A stretch of 7,863 bases of DNA, taken from DASUVJ01 sp036378995. GTDB lineage: Bacteria; Patescibacteriota; Saccharimonadia; Saccharimonadales; Saccharimonadaceae. Below are positions 1 through 6,773 of the stretch, piece by piece; the first letter of the stretch is position 1, and each line of letters begins with the position of its first letter. Where the stretch lies: assembly GCA_036378995.1 (NCBI GenBank), contig DASUVJ010000015.1, positions 1-7,863 on the forward strand, given 5' to 3'. A program made the translations under genes and the position numbers. The notes under the pieces are model-generated. The model was given only the letters and a program-made list of their open reading frames with translations. It did not search any database and was not told where the DNA came from.

Positions 1-98
1 CACTGGACGTACTCGATGATCAGGCCACCGGCAATCTTCGAGATCACGATCGAGATCACGAAGACACCGATAGCCAGCGCGATTACCTTCCAATTCAT
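1..98 (-). CDS. Small membrane protein, N-terminal part only
   Basis: Reading the minus strand from the ATG at 98 gives 32 open codons with no stop before the window edge. The peptide starts MNWKVIALAIGVFVISIV and continues through a hydrophobic stretch, roughly residues 4-29, with one lysine near residue 21, so it looks like one long membrane helix or a tight pair. The start is well supported: GGAG lies 5 nt upstream inside a purine-rich GGGAGAGG (plus-strand 101-108), and a promoter-like TTGACA-N18-TATAGT lies further upstream. The gene is transcribed away from alaS and shares its promoter region. The rest of the protein is outside the window, so family and function cannot be named. The call as a real gene rests on start, Shine-Dalgarno and promoter together, since 32 codons are too few for homology. 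Confidence 0.66.
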   Translation of the reverse strand, partial: MNWKVIALAIGVFVISIVISKIAGGLIIEYVQ

Positions 99-135
99 GG
101 CCTCTCCCGCCAGGTTGTAGTGCGTGGATAGAATT

Positions 136-165
136 ACTATAACACCCAAATTGTTCTTTTGTCAA
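136..165 (-). promoter_or_regulatory. Promoter of the leftward membrane-protein gene
   Basis: On the minus strand, TTGACA (165 to 160) is followed by an 18-nt spacer and TATAGT (141 to 136). That is a perfect -35 and a 5/6 match to the -10. The predicted transcript starts near 129 and leaves a leader of about 30 nt carrying the GGGAGAGG ribosome binding site. The -35 box lies on the same bases as the -35 box of the rightward alaS promoter. Confidence 0.6.
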
Positions 166-186
166 AGCGGGCACCTCTGTTATAAT
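159..186 (+). promoter_or_regulatory. Promoter of alaS
   Basis: TTGTCA (159-164), a 16-nt spacer and a perfect TATAAT (181-186) form a good housekeeping sigma factor promoter. Transcription would start about 7 nt after the -10, near 193-194, which is the A of the ATG used for alaS. The mRNA would therefore have no, or almost no, 5' untranslated region. The upstream ATG at 185 lies inside and just after the -10 box and cannot be on this transcript. Confidence 0.72.
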
Positions 187-193
187 GGTATTT

Positions 194-2083
194 ATGAATG
201 CCCAAGATATCCGCAACGCCTACCTCCAATTCTTTAAAGAACGACAGCACGAGATTATCGCCCGCGCGCCGCTTCAGCTAAAGGATGACCCGACGACGTT
301 GTTTACGGGCAGCGGCATGCAGCCTCTGCTGCCGTATCTTCTAGGTAAAGATCACCCGAATGGTGTGCGTCTTGTTGATAGCCAAACATGCCTTCGTGCA
401 CAAGATATCGAGGACGTCGGCGACAACCGTCATACGACATTCTTTGAAATGCTCGGTAACTGGAGTATGGGCGATTACTTTAAGGAGCAGCAAATCCGCT
501 GGTTCTTCGAATTTTTAACTGATGTCGTTGGACTTGACCCGAGCAAGATATACGTAACAGCATTTATCGGTGACGAAAAACATGGTATTCCTCGTGATGA
601 TGAGGCGGCAAACATTTGGCAGAAGGTCTTTGAAGAAAAGGGTATCGAAGCAAAGATTGTAGAGATCGGTTCACAAAAAGACGGCGACGAGCGCGGTATC
701 AAACCGGGCGAACGCATCTTCTTTTACGATGACGGCGAAAACTGGTGGTCGCGAGGCGGCGGCCTGGACAAAACTCCTATCGGTGATCCATGTGGCCCTG
801 ACAGCGAAGTGTTTTATGACTTTGGTCCGCAAAATCACGCCGAAGGATACGGCTTGGCGCACCCTGCGAGCGATAGTGGTCAGTTCATGGAAATCGGTAA
901 CCAGGTCTTTATGCAGTACCGACGCCTTGACGATGGTAGTTTTGAGCCGCTAACACGCAAAAACGTTGACTTCGGCGGTGGGCTTGAGCGCATTGCGGCT
1001 GCTAGTATCGATAGTCCGGATGTATTCAAGATTAGCCTGCTGTGGCCGATCATCGAGAAGCTGCAAAAGTTGAGCGGCAAAAACTACGAAAGCCACACGG
1101 AGAGCATGCGTGTTATTGCCGATCATCTGCGTGCAGCGACTTTCCTTGCGGTTGATGATGTAAAACCAGGCAACAAAGAACAGGGCTACGTTATGCGCCG
1201 CCTCCTGCGACGTGCAATTCGCTTTGCGTTCGATCTTGGTATTGAGCAGAACTTCTTTGAAGAAATCGTACCGGTTATTGCTGATCTTTACCACGCAGAT
1301 TATCCAGAAGTCGCTGCAAAGCGTGAAGAAGTTATCGCGACACTCGTAAAAGAAGAGAAGGTCTTCCGCCAAACGCTTCGTAAGGGCTTGAAGCAAATGG
1401 AGAAGTTTGCCGAAAACGGTCTTACCGGTGTAGAACTCTTTACGCTTTATGATACGTTCGGATTCCCAGTAGAGTTATCGACTGAAGAGGCGTTCAAGCA
1501 GGAGATTACTCTATCTGAAAACTGGCGCCAGGAATTCGACGACAAAATGGCCGAGCAACGCGCTCGTTCACAGACGGCCGCTAAGGGCACATTTAAGGGA
1601 GGTCTCGGCGGCCAGACACTTCAGCATAAAAAGTATCACACCGCAACGCACCTCATGTACCAGGCACTTCGAGACGTTTTGGGCGACCATGTCGTTCAGC
1701 ACGGAAGCAATATTACCGAAGAACGTCTTCGCTTTGACTTCTCTCACCCTGAAAAGGTCACCCGCGAACAACTCGATGAAGTCGAACGTATCGTTAATGA
1801 ACAGATCGAAAAGGATCTTAAGATCAGCTTTGCCGAATATCCAACTGATATTGCCCGCGGCGAAATGGGTGCGCTTGGCCAGTTCGGTGACCGTTACGGC
1901 GACACGGTAAAGGTTTATAAGATGATTGCCGACGATGAAGAAAAGCCATTTAGCTTTGAGATCTGTGGTGGTCCTCACGTTGATCATACGATGCAGCTCT
2001 TTGAGGACGGGAAGCGTTTCAAGATCACTAAAGAAGAATCTTCAAGCGCAGGCATCCGTCGTATCAAAGCAGTGCTTCAGTAA
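194..2083 (+). CDS. alaS: Alanyl-tRNA synthetase, short form
   Basis: This class II enzyme charges tRNA-Ala with alanine in the cytoplasm. Starting at the ATG at 194 the protein has 629 residues, against about 875 in E. coli. Visible parts are the motif 1 region TGSGMQPLLP (about residue 38), motif 2 FFEMLGNWSMGDYFK (83-97), motif 3 with GGGLER (about 261-266), and the helical tRNA-binding part with YVMRRLLRRAIRF. N327 in GNKEQGY and D420 in LYDTFGFP match, from memory, the E. coli residues that read the G3:U70 pair. The editing site is intact: HTATH (482-486) and CGGPH (591-595). Only about 25 residues separate the helical domain from HTATH, so the beta-barrel normally there is missing, and the protein stops soon after the editing domain without a C-Ala domain. 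An in-frame ATG at 185 is rejected because it lies in the -10 box. No Shine-Dalgarno is visible. A strong terminator follows, so the gene seems to be transcribed alone. Confidence 0.97.
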   Translation: MNAQDIRNAYLQFFKERQHEIIARAPLQLKDDPTTLFTGSGMQPLLPYLLGKDHPNGVRLVDSQTCLRAQDIEDVGDNRHTTFFEMLGNWSMGDYFKEQQIRWFFEFLTDVVGLDPSKIYVTAFIGDEKHGIPRDDEAANIWQKVFEEKGIEAKIVEIGSQKDGDERGIKPGERIFFYDDGENWWSRGGGLDKTPIGDPCGPDSEVFYDFGPQNHAEGYGLAHPASDSGQFMEIGNQVFMQYRRLDDGSFEPLTRKNVDFGGGLERIAAASIDSPDVFKISLLWPIIEKLQKLSGKNYESHTESMRVIADHLRAATFLAVDDVKPGNKEQGYVMRRLLRRAIRFAFDLGIEQNFFEEIVPVIADLYHADYPEVAAKREEVIATLVKEEKVFRQTLRKGLKQMEKFAENGLTGVELFTLYDTFGFPVELSTEEAFKQEITLSENWRQEFDDKMAEQRARSQTAAKGTFKGGLGGQTLQHKKYHTATHLMYQALRDVLGDHVVQHGSNITEERLRFDFSHPEKVTREQLDEVERIVNEQIEKDLKISFAEYPTDIARGEMGALGQFGDRYGDTVKVYKMIADDEEKPFSFEICGGPHVDHTMQLFEDGKRFKITKEESSSAGIRRIKAVLQ

Positions 2084-2094
2084 GAATTCTCACT

Positions 2095-2133
2095 AAAAAT
2101 ACCACCTCGCTACAGATGCGAGGTGGTATTTTT
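2095..2133. terminator. Intrinsic terminator after alaS
   Basis: A perfect 16-bp inverted repeat (2095-2110 and 2118-2133) with a 7-nt loop TACAGAT lies 11 nt after the alaS stop. The GC-rich core CCACCTCGC/GCGAGGTGG is flanked by AAAAAT on the left and ATTTTT on the right, so each strand has a U-run after the hairpin. In this context it ends the alaS transcript and insulates the next operon. In principle it can act in both directions. Confidence 0.9.
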
Positions 2134-2168
2134 ATGGCACATAAATATCGCAAACTAGCGCTATGGTA

Positions 2169-2174
2169 TATAAT
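2169..2174 (+). promoter_or_regulatory. -10 box of the ftsA-like operon promoter
   Basis: A perfect TATAAT lies 12 bp before the chosen ATG at 2186. Expected transcription start is near 2181, leaving a leader of about 5 nt. No recognisable -35 is present at 16-18 nt spacing (2145-2153 reads ATATCGCAA), and the bases just before the box are GTA, so it is not an extended -10. Support is therefore the -10 match, its position between the terminator and the operon, and its similar placement to the alaS promoter. Confidence 0.5.
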
Positions 2175-2185
2175 TGATACTAATT

Positions 2186-3451
2186 ATGGTTTTCGACAAA
2201 ATACGTGCTAAATCACAACAGAAACTTGATAACGAATATGTTGTCGCGCTCGACATCGGTACCGAGTTCGTTAAAGCCCTAATCGCTAGGCAGGCAGACG
2301 ATACTCTAGAGATTGTCGGCGTGGGCCGCGCCCGTCAGGATGTTAGCGACATGCATTCTGGTGCGATTGCTGATATTTCTGGGGTGGTGCGTAACTGCGA
2401 GGAGGCACTCTCGGAGGCGGAAGATCAGGCTGGTCTTCAGGCGAAGCGCGTGGTTATCGGTATTGCCGGCGAGTTGGTTAAAGGTGTAACGAATACTATC
2501 CGGTATCGCCGTCCACAGCCGGACCGCCCACTTGATACAGCCGAGATGGAATTTATCATCGAGAAAGTCCAGGAGCGCGCGCAAGGTAAAGCGCAGCGCC
2601 AGATCGCCCTTGAAACAGGGAACGAAGAGGTTGAAGTTAAGCTTGTTAACAGTGCGCTCGTAAGTATTCATATCGATGGCTACAAGGTTTCTAACCCTAT
2701 CGGCTTCCAGGGGCGCGACGTTGCCGTGCAGATCTATACGGCATTTGCGCCGATGGTACATATTGGTGCGCTTGAACGTGTTGCAGACGAGCTGGCACTA
2801 GAACTCGTAGCGGTTGCTGCCGAACCGTTTGCTGTTAGTCGTTCCGTACTCGGAACAGATGCAAGCAGTAACTTTACGGCCATCCTTACCGACGTTGGTG
2901 GTGGTACGACTGATATTGCCGTAGTGAACGACGGTGGCGTTGAGGGGACGAAGATGTTTGGTATCGGTGGGCGCAGCTTTACGCGCACGATCGCCAGCGA
3001 GATGAATCTTAGCTATAACGATGCTGAAAAACTAAAGGTGAATATCCATAGTGAAAAGATCAAAGCGAGCGTCGTAAAAGAGGCTAACGCTGCTATCGAC
3101 AAGACTTTGGACGTTTGGTTAGCGGGTGTTGAGCTCGCGCTGAGCGAATTCGACTCCGTAGACCACCTCCCGAATCGTATCCTGCTTTGTGGCGGTGGAG
3201 CAAGCCTTGAGCCGCTTGTCGAAGCGCTTTCAAAACGCGATTGGTATAAGGAACTTCCATTTACGAAGCGCCCGACCGTTCAACATATTCACCCAAGTGA
3301 AGTCGTAGGTATTACCGATACGACAGGTGCTGCGAGCGATCATACCTTCATTACGGCCATGGGTCTGCTGCGGGTGGGCTATGATACAATGGTAGGTAGC
3401 AGTGAAGCAGACACTATCAAAGAAAAACTAAACCGAATCCTTAGAATATAG
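2186..3451 (+). CDS. FtsA/PilM-family actin-like ATPase
   Basis: From the ATG at 2186 the protein has 421 residues, a normal length for FtsA. It shows the actin-fold nucleotide site: phosphate-1 loop VVALDIGTEFVKAL (about 19-32), phosphate-2 loop DVGGGTTDIAV (236-246) and adenosine loop ILLCGGGASLEPL (332-344). The segment between about 80 and 165 is consistent with the extra 1C/SHS2 subdomain of FtsA and PilM, followed by the FtsA-like GYKVSNPIGFQGRD. The C-terminus (about 409-421, TIKEKLNRILRI) has isoleucine and leucine on one face and lysine and arginine on the other, like the membrane-targeting helix of FtsA. FtsA links FtsZ to the membrane in cell division; PilM serves type IV pili. No ftsZ or pilus gene is in view, so the role stays open, with FtsA favoured by the C-terminal helix. 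A TTG start at 2174 is rejected because it overlaps the -10 box. The next gene follows after 2 nt. Confidence 0.85.
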   Translation: MVFDKIRAKSQQKLDNEYVVALDIGTEFVKALIARQADDTLEIVGVGRARQDVSDMHSGAIADISGVVRNCEEALSEAEDQAGLQAKRVVIGIAGELVKGVTNTIRYRRPQPDRPLDTAEMEFIIEKVQERAQGKAQRQIALETGNEEVEVKLVNSALVSIHIDGYKVSNPIGFQGRDVAVQIYTAFAPMVHIGALERVADELALELVAVAAEPFAVSRSVLGTDASSNFTAILTDVGGGTTDIAVVNDGGVEGTKMFGIGGRSFTRTIASEMNLSYNDAEKLKVNIHSEKIKASVVKEANAAIDKTLDVWLAGVELALSEFDSVDHLPNRILLCGGGASLEPLVEALSKRDWYKELPFTKRPTVQHIHPSEVVGITDTTGAASDHTFITAMGLLRVGYDTMVGSSEADTIKEKLNRILRI

Positions 3452-3453
3452 AA

Positions 3454-5139
3454 ATGAACAAAGACGTCATCTACATCGATGTTGAAGACGACATTACCGC
3501 GATCATCGGTAAAGTCAAAGATGCTAAAGAAAAGATTGTCGCCCTGGTGCCTCCGAAACGAATCGGAGTTCTTCAGAGTGCAGTTAACCTGCGCCTTCTG
3601 GCTCGTGCTGCCGGCCAAAACGACAAGCGGCTCGTGCTGATCAGCAACAACAGTGCTCTTCTTGCGCTTGCCTCGGCTGCAAAAATTCCTGTGGCAAAAA
3701 ACCTGCAGAGCAAGCCTGAGCTAGCCGAAATTCCGGCACTTGATGTAGATGATGGCGAAGATGTTATTGACGGCGCAAGTCTTCCTGTGGGCGAGCTCGC
3801 AAAGACGGCTGATCGACCTGCGGCGGCTGCATCGATCGCCGATATGGATATCGACGACGTCATGAAAGGGAGTGACAAGCCGCTTGCAAAAGCTGCTCCT
3901 CCTGCGGCTGGTCAACTACCGCCAAAGCCTAGGTCTAAAAACGGCCCTAAGGTTCCTAACTTTAATAAGTTTCGTAAAAAGATGGTACTTATTATTGGCG
4001 GTGGTGTACTACTCCTGGCGTTTCTTATCTGGGCCATCTTCTTTGCTCCTCGTGCTACGGTCGTTATTACTGCCCGCACGACCGACTCATCGATGAACGC
4101 CAGTGTTAGTCTAATCGATCAGGCAGCAACTAAATTATCTTCTGCGACAATTAAAACGGTCTCTAAGACAATGAAAAAAGACGCATCGGTCAGCTTTGAT
4201 GCCACTGGAACCAAGGATGTAGGAGAAAAAGCAAAGGGCCAGGTGTACTTTGAAAACTGTGAAACTCCGACAGCTCAATCTATTCCTGCCGGTACGGCAA
4301 TCACGGCTAATGGCCAAAATTATGTGACACTCGAGACGGCAAGCGTCCCTGGCGGAAGCGGCGGATTTGGTGGATGTTCAAGTCCGGGCCGTTCGGCTGC
4401 CGTAGGTATTCAGGCAAGTGATATTGGTGACAGCTACAACACACCTAGCGGTACGCGCTTTAGTGTATCAGGGCATGCAAACAATAGTTCTGTTCAGTAT
4501 TTCCGCGCAACCGCCTCTAGTGAGATCAGCGGTGGCAGTAAAAAGCAGGTAAAGGTTGTTACTGATGCTGATATACAGCAGGCAGTTGATAAGCTCAAGA
4601 GCCAAGGCGGTGAAGAAGCTAAGAAGCAGCTTGCAGAGCAGTTTGATGACGATGTTGCAGTCCTCGACCAGACCTTTAAGGCCGATCAAAGCGGAGTTAA
4701 GCCGGAGCCGGCAGTAGGCGCGGAAGCTCCTGATGGCAAGGCGAAATTGACCGGATCAATTACCTATGTGATGGCCGGGGCTGATCGAGACGAGATCGCT
4801 CGCTACCTAGATGAATACTTCAAGAAGCGTCTCGAGGGCAAAGATGACCAGCGCGTTTACGAAGATGGCGCCAAAAAAGCTACTCTTACAGACATAAAAG
4901 CATCGGATGACGGATTTACTGCAAATCTTACCGCAACAGCCAAGATCGGTCCAAAGATCAACGACGACGAAATCAAAAATGTCGCCAAAGGCAAGCGCTA
5001 TGGCGAGATCCAATCGAGCATCGAAGAAATCTCTGGCGTAGAAGACGTTGATATTAAATACTGGCCATTCTGGGTGAGCGTAACCCCTGATGATACCAGC
5101 CGGATAAGCGTAGAATTTAAGCTGAATGAGTCAAAGTAA
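3454..5139 (+). CDS. One-pass membrane protein, cytoplasmic alpha/beta domain and baseplate J-like outside domain
   Basis: This 561-residue protein has four visible parts. Residues 1-95 form a predicted alpha/beta domain with strands such as KIVALVPP and RLVLISNN and the segment IPVAKNLQSKPE. Residues 96-175 are an acidic, then proline- and lysine-rich linker. Residues 177-197 are one membrane helix (MVLIIGGGVLLLAFLIWAIFF) preceded by KFRKK, giving the N-terminus inside. The remaining 360 residues lie outside. A stretch around 256-340, with IPAGTAITANGQNYVTLE and IGDSYNTPSGTRFSV, resembles the AGT/YN pattern of baseplate J/gp47 proteins; this is from memory and unconfirmed. The only two cysteines, C269 and C308, are both in that region. 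The C-terminal part (about 430-558) is charged with alternating strands. The gene starts 2 nt after the ATPase stop without a visible Shine-Dalgarno, which suggests translational coupling and a shared complex. N-terminal wording resembles conserved Saccharibacteria hypothetical proteins I recall. Function is unknown. Confidence 0.85.
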   Translation: MNKDVIYIDVEDDITAIIGKVKDAKEKIVALVPPKRIGVLQSAVNLRLLARAAGQNDKRLVLISNNSALLALASAAKIPVAKNLQSKPELAEIPALDVDDGEDVIDGASLPVGELAKTADRPAAAASIADMDIDDVMKGSDKPLAKAAPPAAGQLPPKPRSKNGPKVPNFNKFRKKMVLIIGGGVLLLAFLIWAIFFAPRATVVITARTTDSSMNASVSLIDQAATKLSSATIKTVSKTMKKDASVSFDATGTKDVGEKAKGQVYFENCETPTAQSIPAGTAITANGQNYVTLETASVPGGSGGFGGCSSPGRSAAVGIQASDIGDSYNTPSGTRFSVSGHANNSSVQYFRATASSEISGGSKKQVKVVTDADIQQAVDKLKSQGGEEAKKQLAEQFDDDVAVLDQTFKADQSGVKPEPAVGAEAPDGKAKLTGSITYVMAGADRDEIARYLDEYFKKRLEGKDDQRVYEDGAKKATLTDIKASDDGFTANLTATAKIGPKINDDEIKNVAKGKRYGEIQSSIEEISGVEDVDIKYWPFWVSVTPDDTSRISVEFKLNESK

Positions 5140-5533
5140 GTCTTTCCTCTCGCTTGATGTAGGTGAGCGGCGTATAGGCGTGGCCGTCGGAGACGATAGA
5201 GTCCGAATTGCCGTGCCGTTTGAAACAATCGAAGTTGATGGCAACGAGATCAAAAGGATAGCCCAGCTTGTCATCATGGAAAATATTGATGTGGTGGTTA
5301 TCGGGTATCCTCGCAATCAGTCAGGTGAACCGACGGCGCAGACCTCGTTTGTCGAATCTTTCGCAGGCCAGCTGGCGGATATAGCACCCGAGATCGTATA
5401 CCAGGACGAGTCTCTTACGAGTGTCCTGGCCGAACAACGCTTGAAGTCTTACGGAAAACCGTACACCAAGGGCGATATTGACGCTCAGGCGGCAGCTTTA
5501 ATTTTGCAGGATTATTTGGAGCAAAACCGATGA
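5126..5533 (+). CDS. ruvX: RuvX/YqgF-family Holliday junction resolvase-like nuclease
   Basis: The protein has 135 residues, the usual length for YqgF, a small RNase H-fold protein linked to pre-16S rRNA 5' end maturation and, by annotation, to Holliday junction resolution. The expected acidic residues are present: D11 in LSLDVGERRIGVAVGD, E95 in DESLTS, and D119 in KGDIDAQAAALILQDYL, together with the family pattern around GYPRNQSGE at 60-68, where many relatives have GLP. The start at 5126 lies 14 nt inside the previous gene and has no clear Shine-Dalgarno, so translation probably depends on ribosomes ending the upstream gene. It ends in ATGA overlapping mltG. The ruvX-mltG pair is common in bacteria and also lies near alaS in Bacillus. 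Confidence 0.95.
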   Translation: MSQSKSFLSLDVGERRIGVAVGDDRVRIAVPFETIEVDGNEIKRIAQLVIMENIDVVVIGYPRNQSGEPTAQTSFVESFAGQLADIAPEIVYQDESLTSVLAEQRLKSYGKPYTKGDIDAQAAALILQDYLEQNR

Positions 5534-6726
5534 ACGACATAAAGCCTATGCGGCCTGTTCCGAAACGACCACTTAATCCGGTCCAAGCCTCTCAAGCGTC
5601 CCCTTCGCAACCAGAGTCAACACAGCCGCTCCCTGTAGTTGATACCCCCAGTCCGGCTCCTAAGCCGCCTAAGTCTAAAAAGAAGCTTGTATTTATTATC
5701 CTTGGTGCAGTTCTGGGCTTGATTTTAGCGACCGTCGCCGCAGCATTTATTTGGTACCAGAATGCAATCAGCCCACTGGCGCCGAATAACACTGATAAGA
5801 TGCAGGTCGAAGTGGTAGAAGGTAGTTCACCTTCTCAAATCGGGCAACTTCTTGAAGAAAAGAAACTGATAAAAAGTGCTTTTGCCTTTGATATTTTTAC
5901 CCGTCTAACCAATACAAAAGGGAAGCTGCAGGCTGGCAATTACCACTTATCTCCGTCAGAATCTGTTTCTCAGATCGTCGATCATATGATCAGCGGTCGT
6001 ATTGATGAATTCAGTATCACTTTCTTTCCGGGTGCTACCCTAAGAGATACCTCTGGAACCCCAGAGAACAAGAAGACGGATGTAACGACTATGCTTCTTA
6101 AGGCTGGGTACGAAGAGGACGAGATCAAGGCGGCCCTTGGCAAGCAGTACGATCACCCGCTATTTGCTACAAAACCAGCCAATGCCGATCTTGAAGGGTA
6201 TGTATATGGTGAGACATATAGCTTTAGTAGCGATGCGACCGTCGAAGAGGTTCTTACCCGTACATTTGATGAATTTTATGAAGTAATTGAGCAGAATAAC
6301 CTCGTTCAGGCTTTTGAGGAGCAGGGCCTGACGCTTTACGAAGGTATTACGCTCGCCTCTATTATTCAGCGCGAAGTTCCCGAATCTACCGACCAAAAAC
6401 AAGTCGCACAAGTGTTTTTCAAGCGTCTTGCTATGGGAATGGAACTGGGGTCAGATGTGACATATCAGTATGCTGCTCGAGAATTGGGAGTTGCACCGAC
6501 ACCTTCACTGGATTCGCCGTATAACACCCGTATTGTAAAGGGGTTGCCTCCAGGTCCTATCGCCGCCCCTGGAGTCTCGGCTCTTGAGGCTGTCGCACAC
6601 CCTGCAGATGGTGATTATGTCTATTTCCTCAGTGGTGATGACGATGTTACGTATTTTGCACGCACCAACGAGGAGCATGAGGCGAATATTCGTGACCACT
6701 GTCAGTACAAGTGCTCATTTAACTAA
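5530..6726 (+). CDS. mltG: Endolytic murein transglycosylase MltG (YceG-like)
   Basis: MltG cuts nascent glycan strands at the outer face of the membrane and sets their length. The 398-residue protein starts with a cytoplasmic tail of about 50 residues rich in proline, serine and lysine, then a membrane helix (about 52-76). A LysM-like segment follows (about 92-150, VEVVEGSSPSQIGQLLEEKK to the ISGR turn), then the YceG catalytic domain. The signature LASIIQREVP (275-284) carries the presumed catalytic E282; the form with Q before it also occurs in actinobacterial relatives. Other family marks are DLEGYVYGETY, SDVTYQYA, YNTRIVKGLPPGPIAAPG and the C-terminal YFART..EHEANI. The ATG overlaps the ruvX stop (ATGA) and GGAG lies 8 nt upstream, one of the few good Shine-Dalgarno sequences here. 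The last eight residues, CQYKCSFN, hold the only cysteines. No terminator is visible after the stop, so read-through into the LysM gene is possible. Confidence 0.96.
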   Translation: MNDIKPMRPVPKRPLNPVQASQASPSQPESTQPLPVVDTPSPAPKPPKSKKKLVFIILGAVLGLILATVAAAFIWYQNAISPLAPNNTDKMQVEVVEGSSPSQIGQLLEEKKLIKSAFAFDIFTRLTNTKGKLQAGNYHLSPSESVSQIVDHMISGRIDEFSITFFPGATLRDTSGTPENKKTDVTTMLLKAGYEEDEIKAALGKQYDHPLFATKPANADLEGYVYGETYSFSSDATVEEVLTRTFDEFYEVIEQNNLVQAFEEQGLTLYEGITLASIIQREVPESTDQKQVAQVFFKRLAMGMELGSDVTYQYAARELGVAPTPSLDSPYNTRIVKGLPPGPIAAPGVSALEAVAHPADGDYVYFLSGDDDVTYFARTNEEHEANIRDHCQYKCSFN

Positions 6727-6729
6727 GAC

Positions 6730-6773
6730 TTGACATATTCTAATTTCATAAAATTAATTGACATATTTGTCAA
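6730..6773 (+). repeat. TTGACATATT direct repeat with an inverted half-site, candidate operator
   Basis: TTGACATATT occurs at 6730-6739 and again at 6758-6767, 28 bp apart start to start. The second copy is the left half of the palindrome TTGACA-TATT-TGTCAA (6758-6773). The palindrome covers the -35 box of the LysM-gene promoter, so a protein bound there would block RNA polymerase. Part of the similarity is simply the -35 consensus; the shared TATT extension and the palindrome are what go beyond it. Confidence 0.42.

Noticed and set aside
185..196. ATG at 185 as the alaS start
   Set aside because: It begins in the last two bases of the TATAAT box, and the natural AlaRS N-terminus begins at ATG 194.
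950..1396. 148-codon open frame on the minus strand inside alaS
   Set aside because: It is antisense to strongly conserved AlaRS sequence, has no recognisable domain and no promoter or Shine-Dalgarno that I can see.
1568..1987. 139-codon open frame on the minus strand inside alaS
   Set aside because: Antisense to the AlaRS editing domain; composition follows from the coding strand.
2174..2185. TTG at 2174 as the start of the ftsA-like gene
   Set aside because: It overlaps the -10 box; the ATG four codons later fits the promoter better.
2306..2761. 151-codon open frame on the minus strand inside the ftsA-like gene
   Set aside because: Antisense shadow of a clear actin-like ATPase; no independent support.
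3382..3390. Extended -10 (TGATACAAT) near the end of the ftsA-like gene, possible internal promoter
   Set aside because: No -35 at a suitable distance and the match lies in coding sequence; the 2-nt gap to the next gene argues for co-transcription.
6730..6758. A second promoter from the upstream TTGACA
   Set aside because: At 17-nt spacing the -10 would read ATTAAT, a poor match; the downstream promoter is much better.
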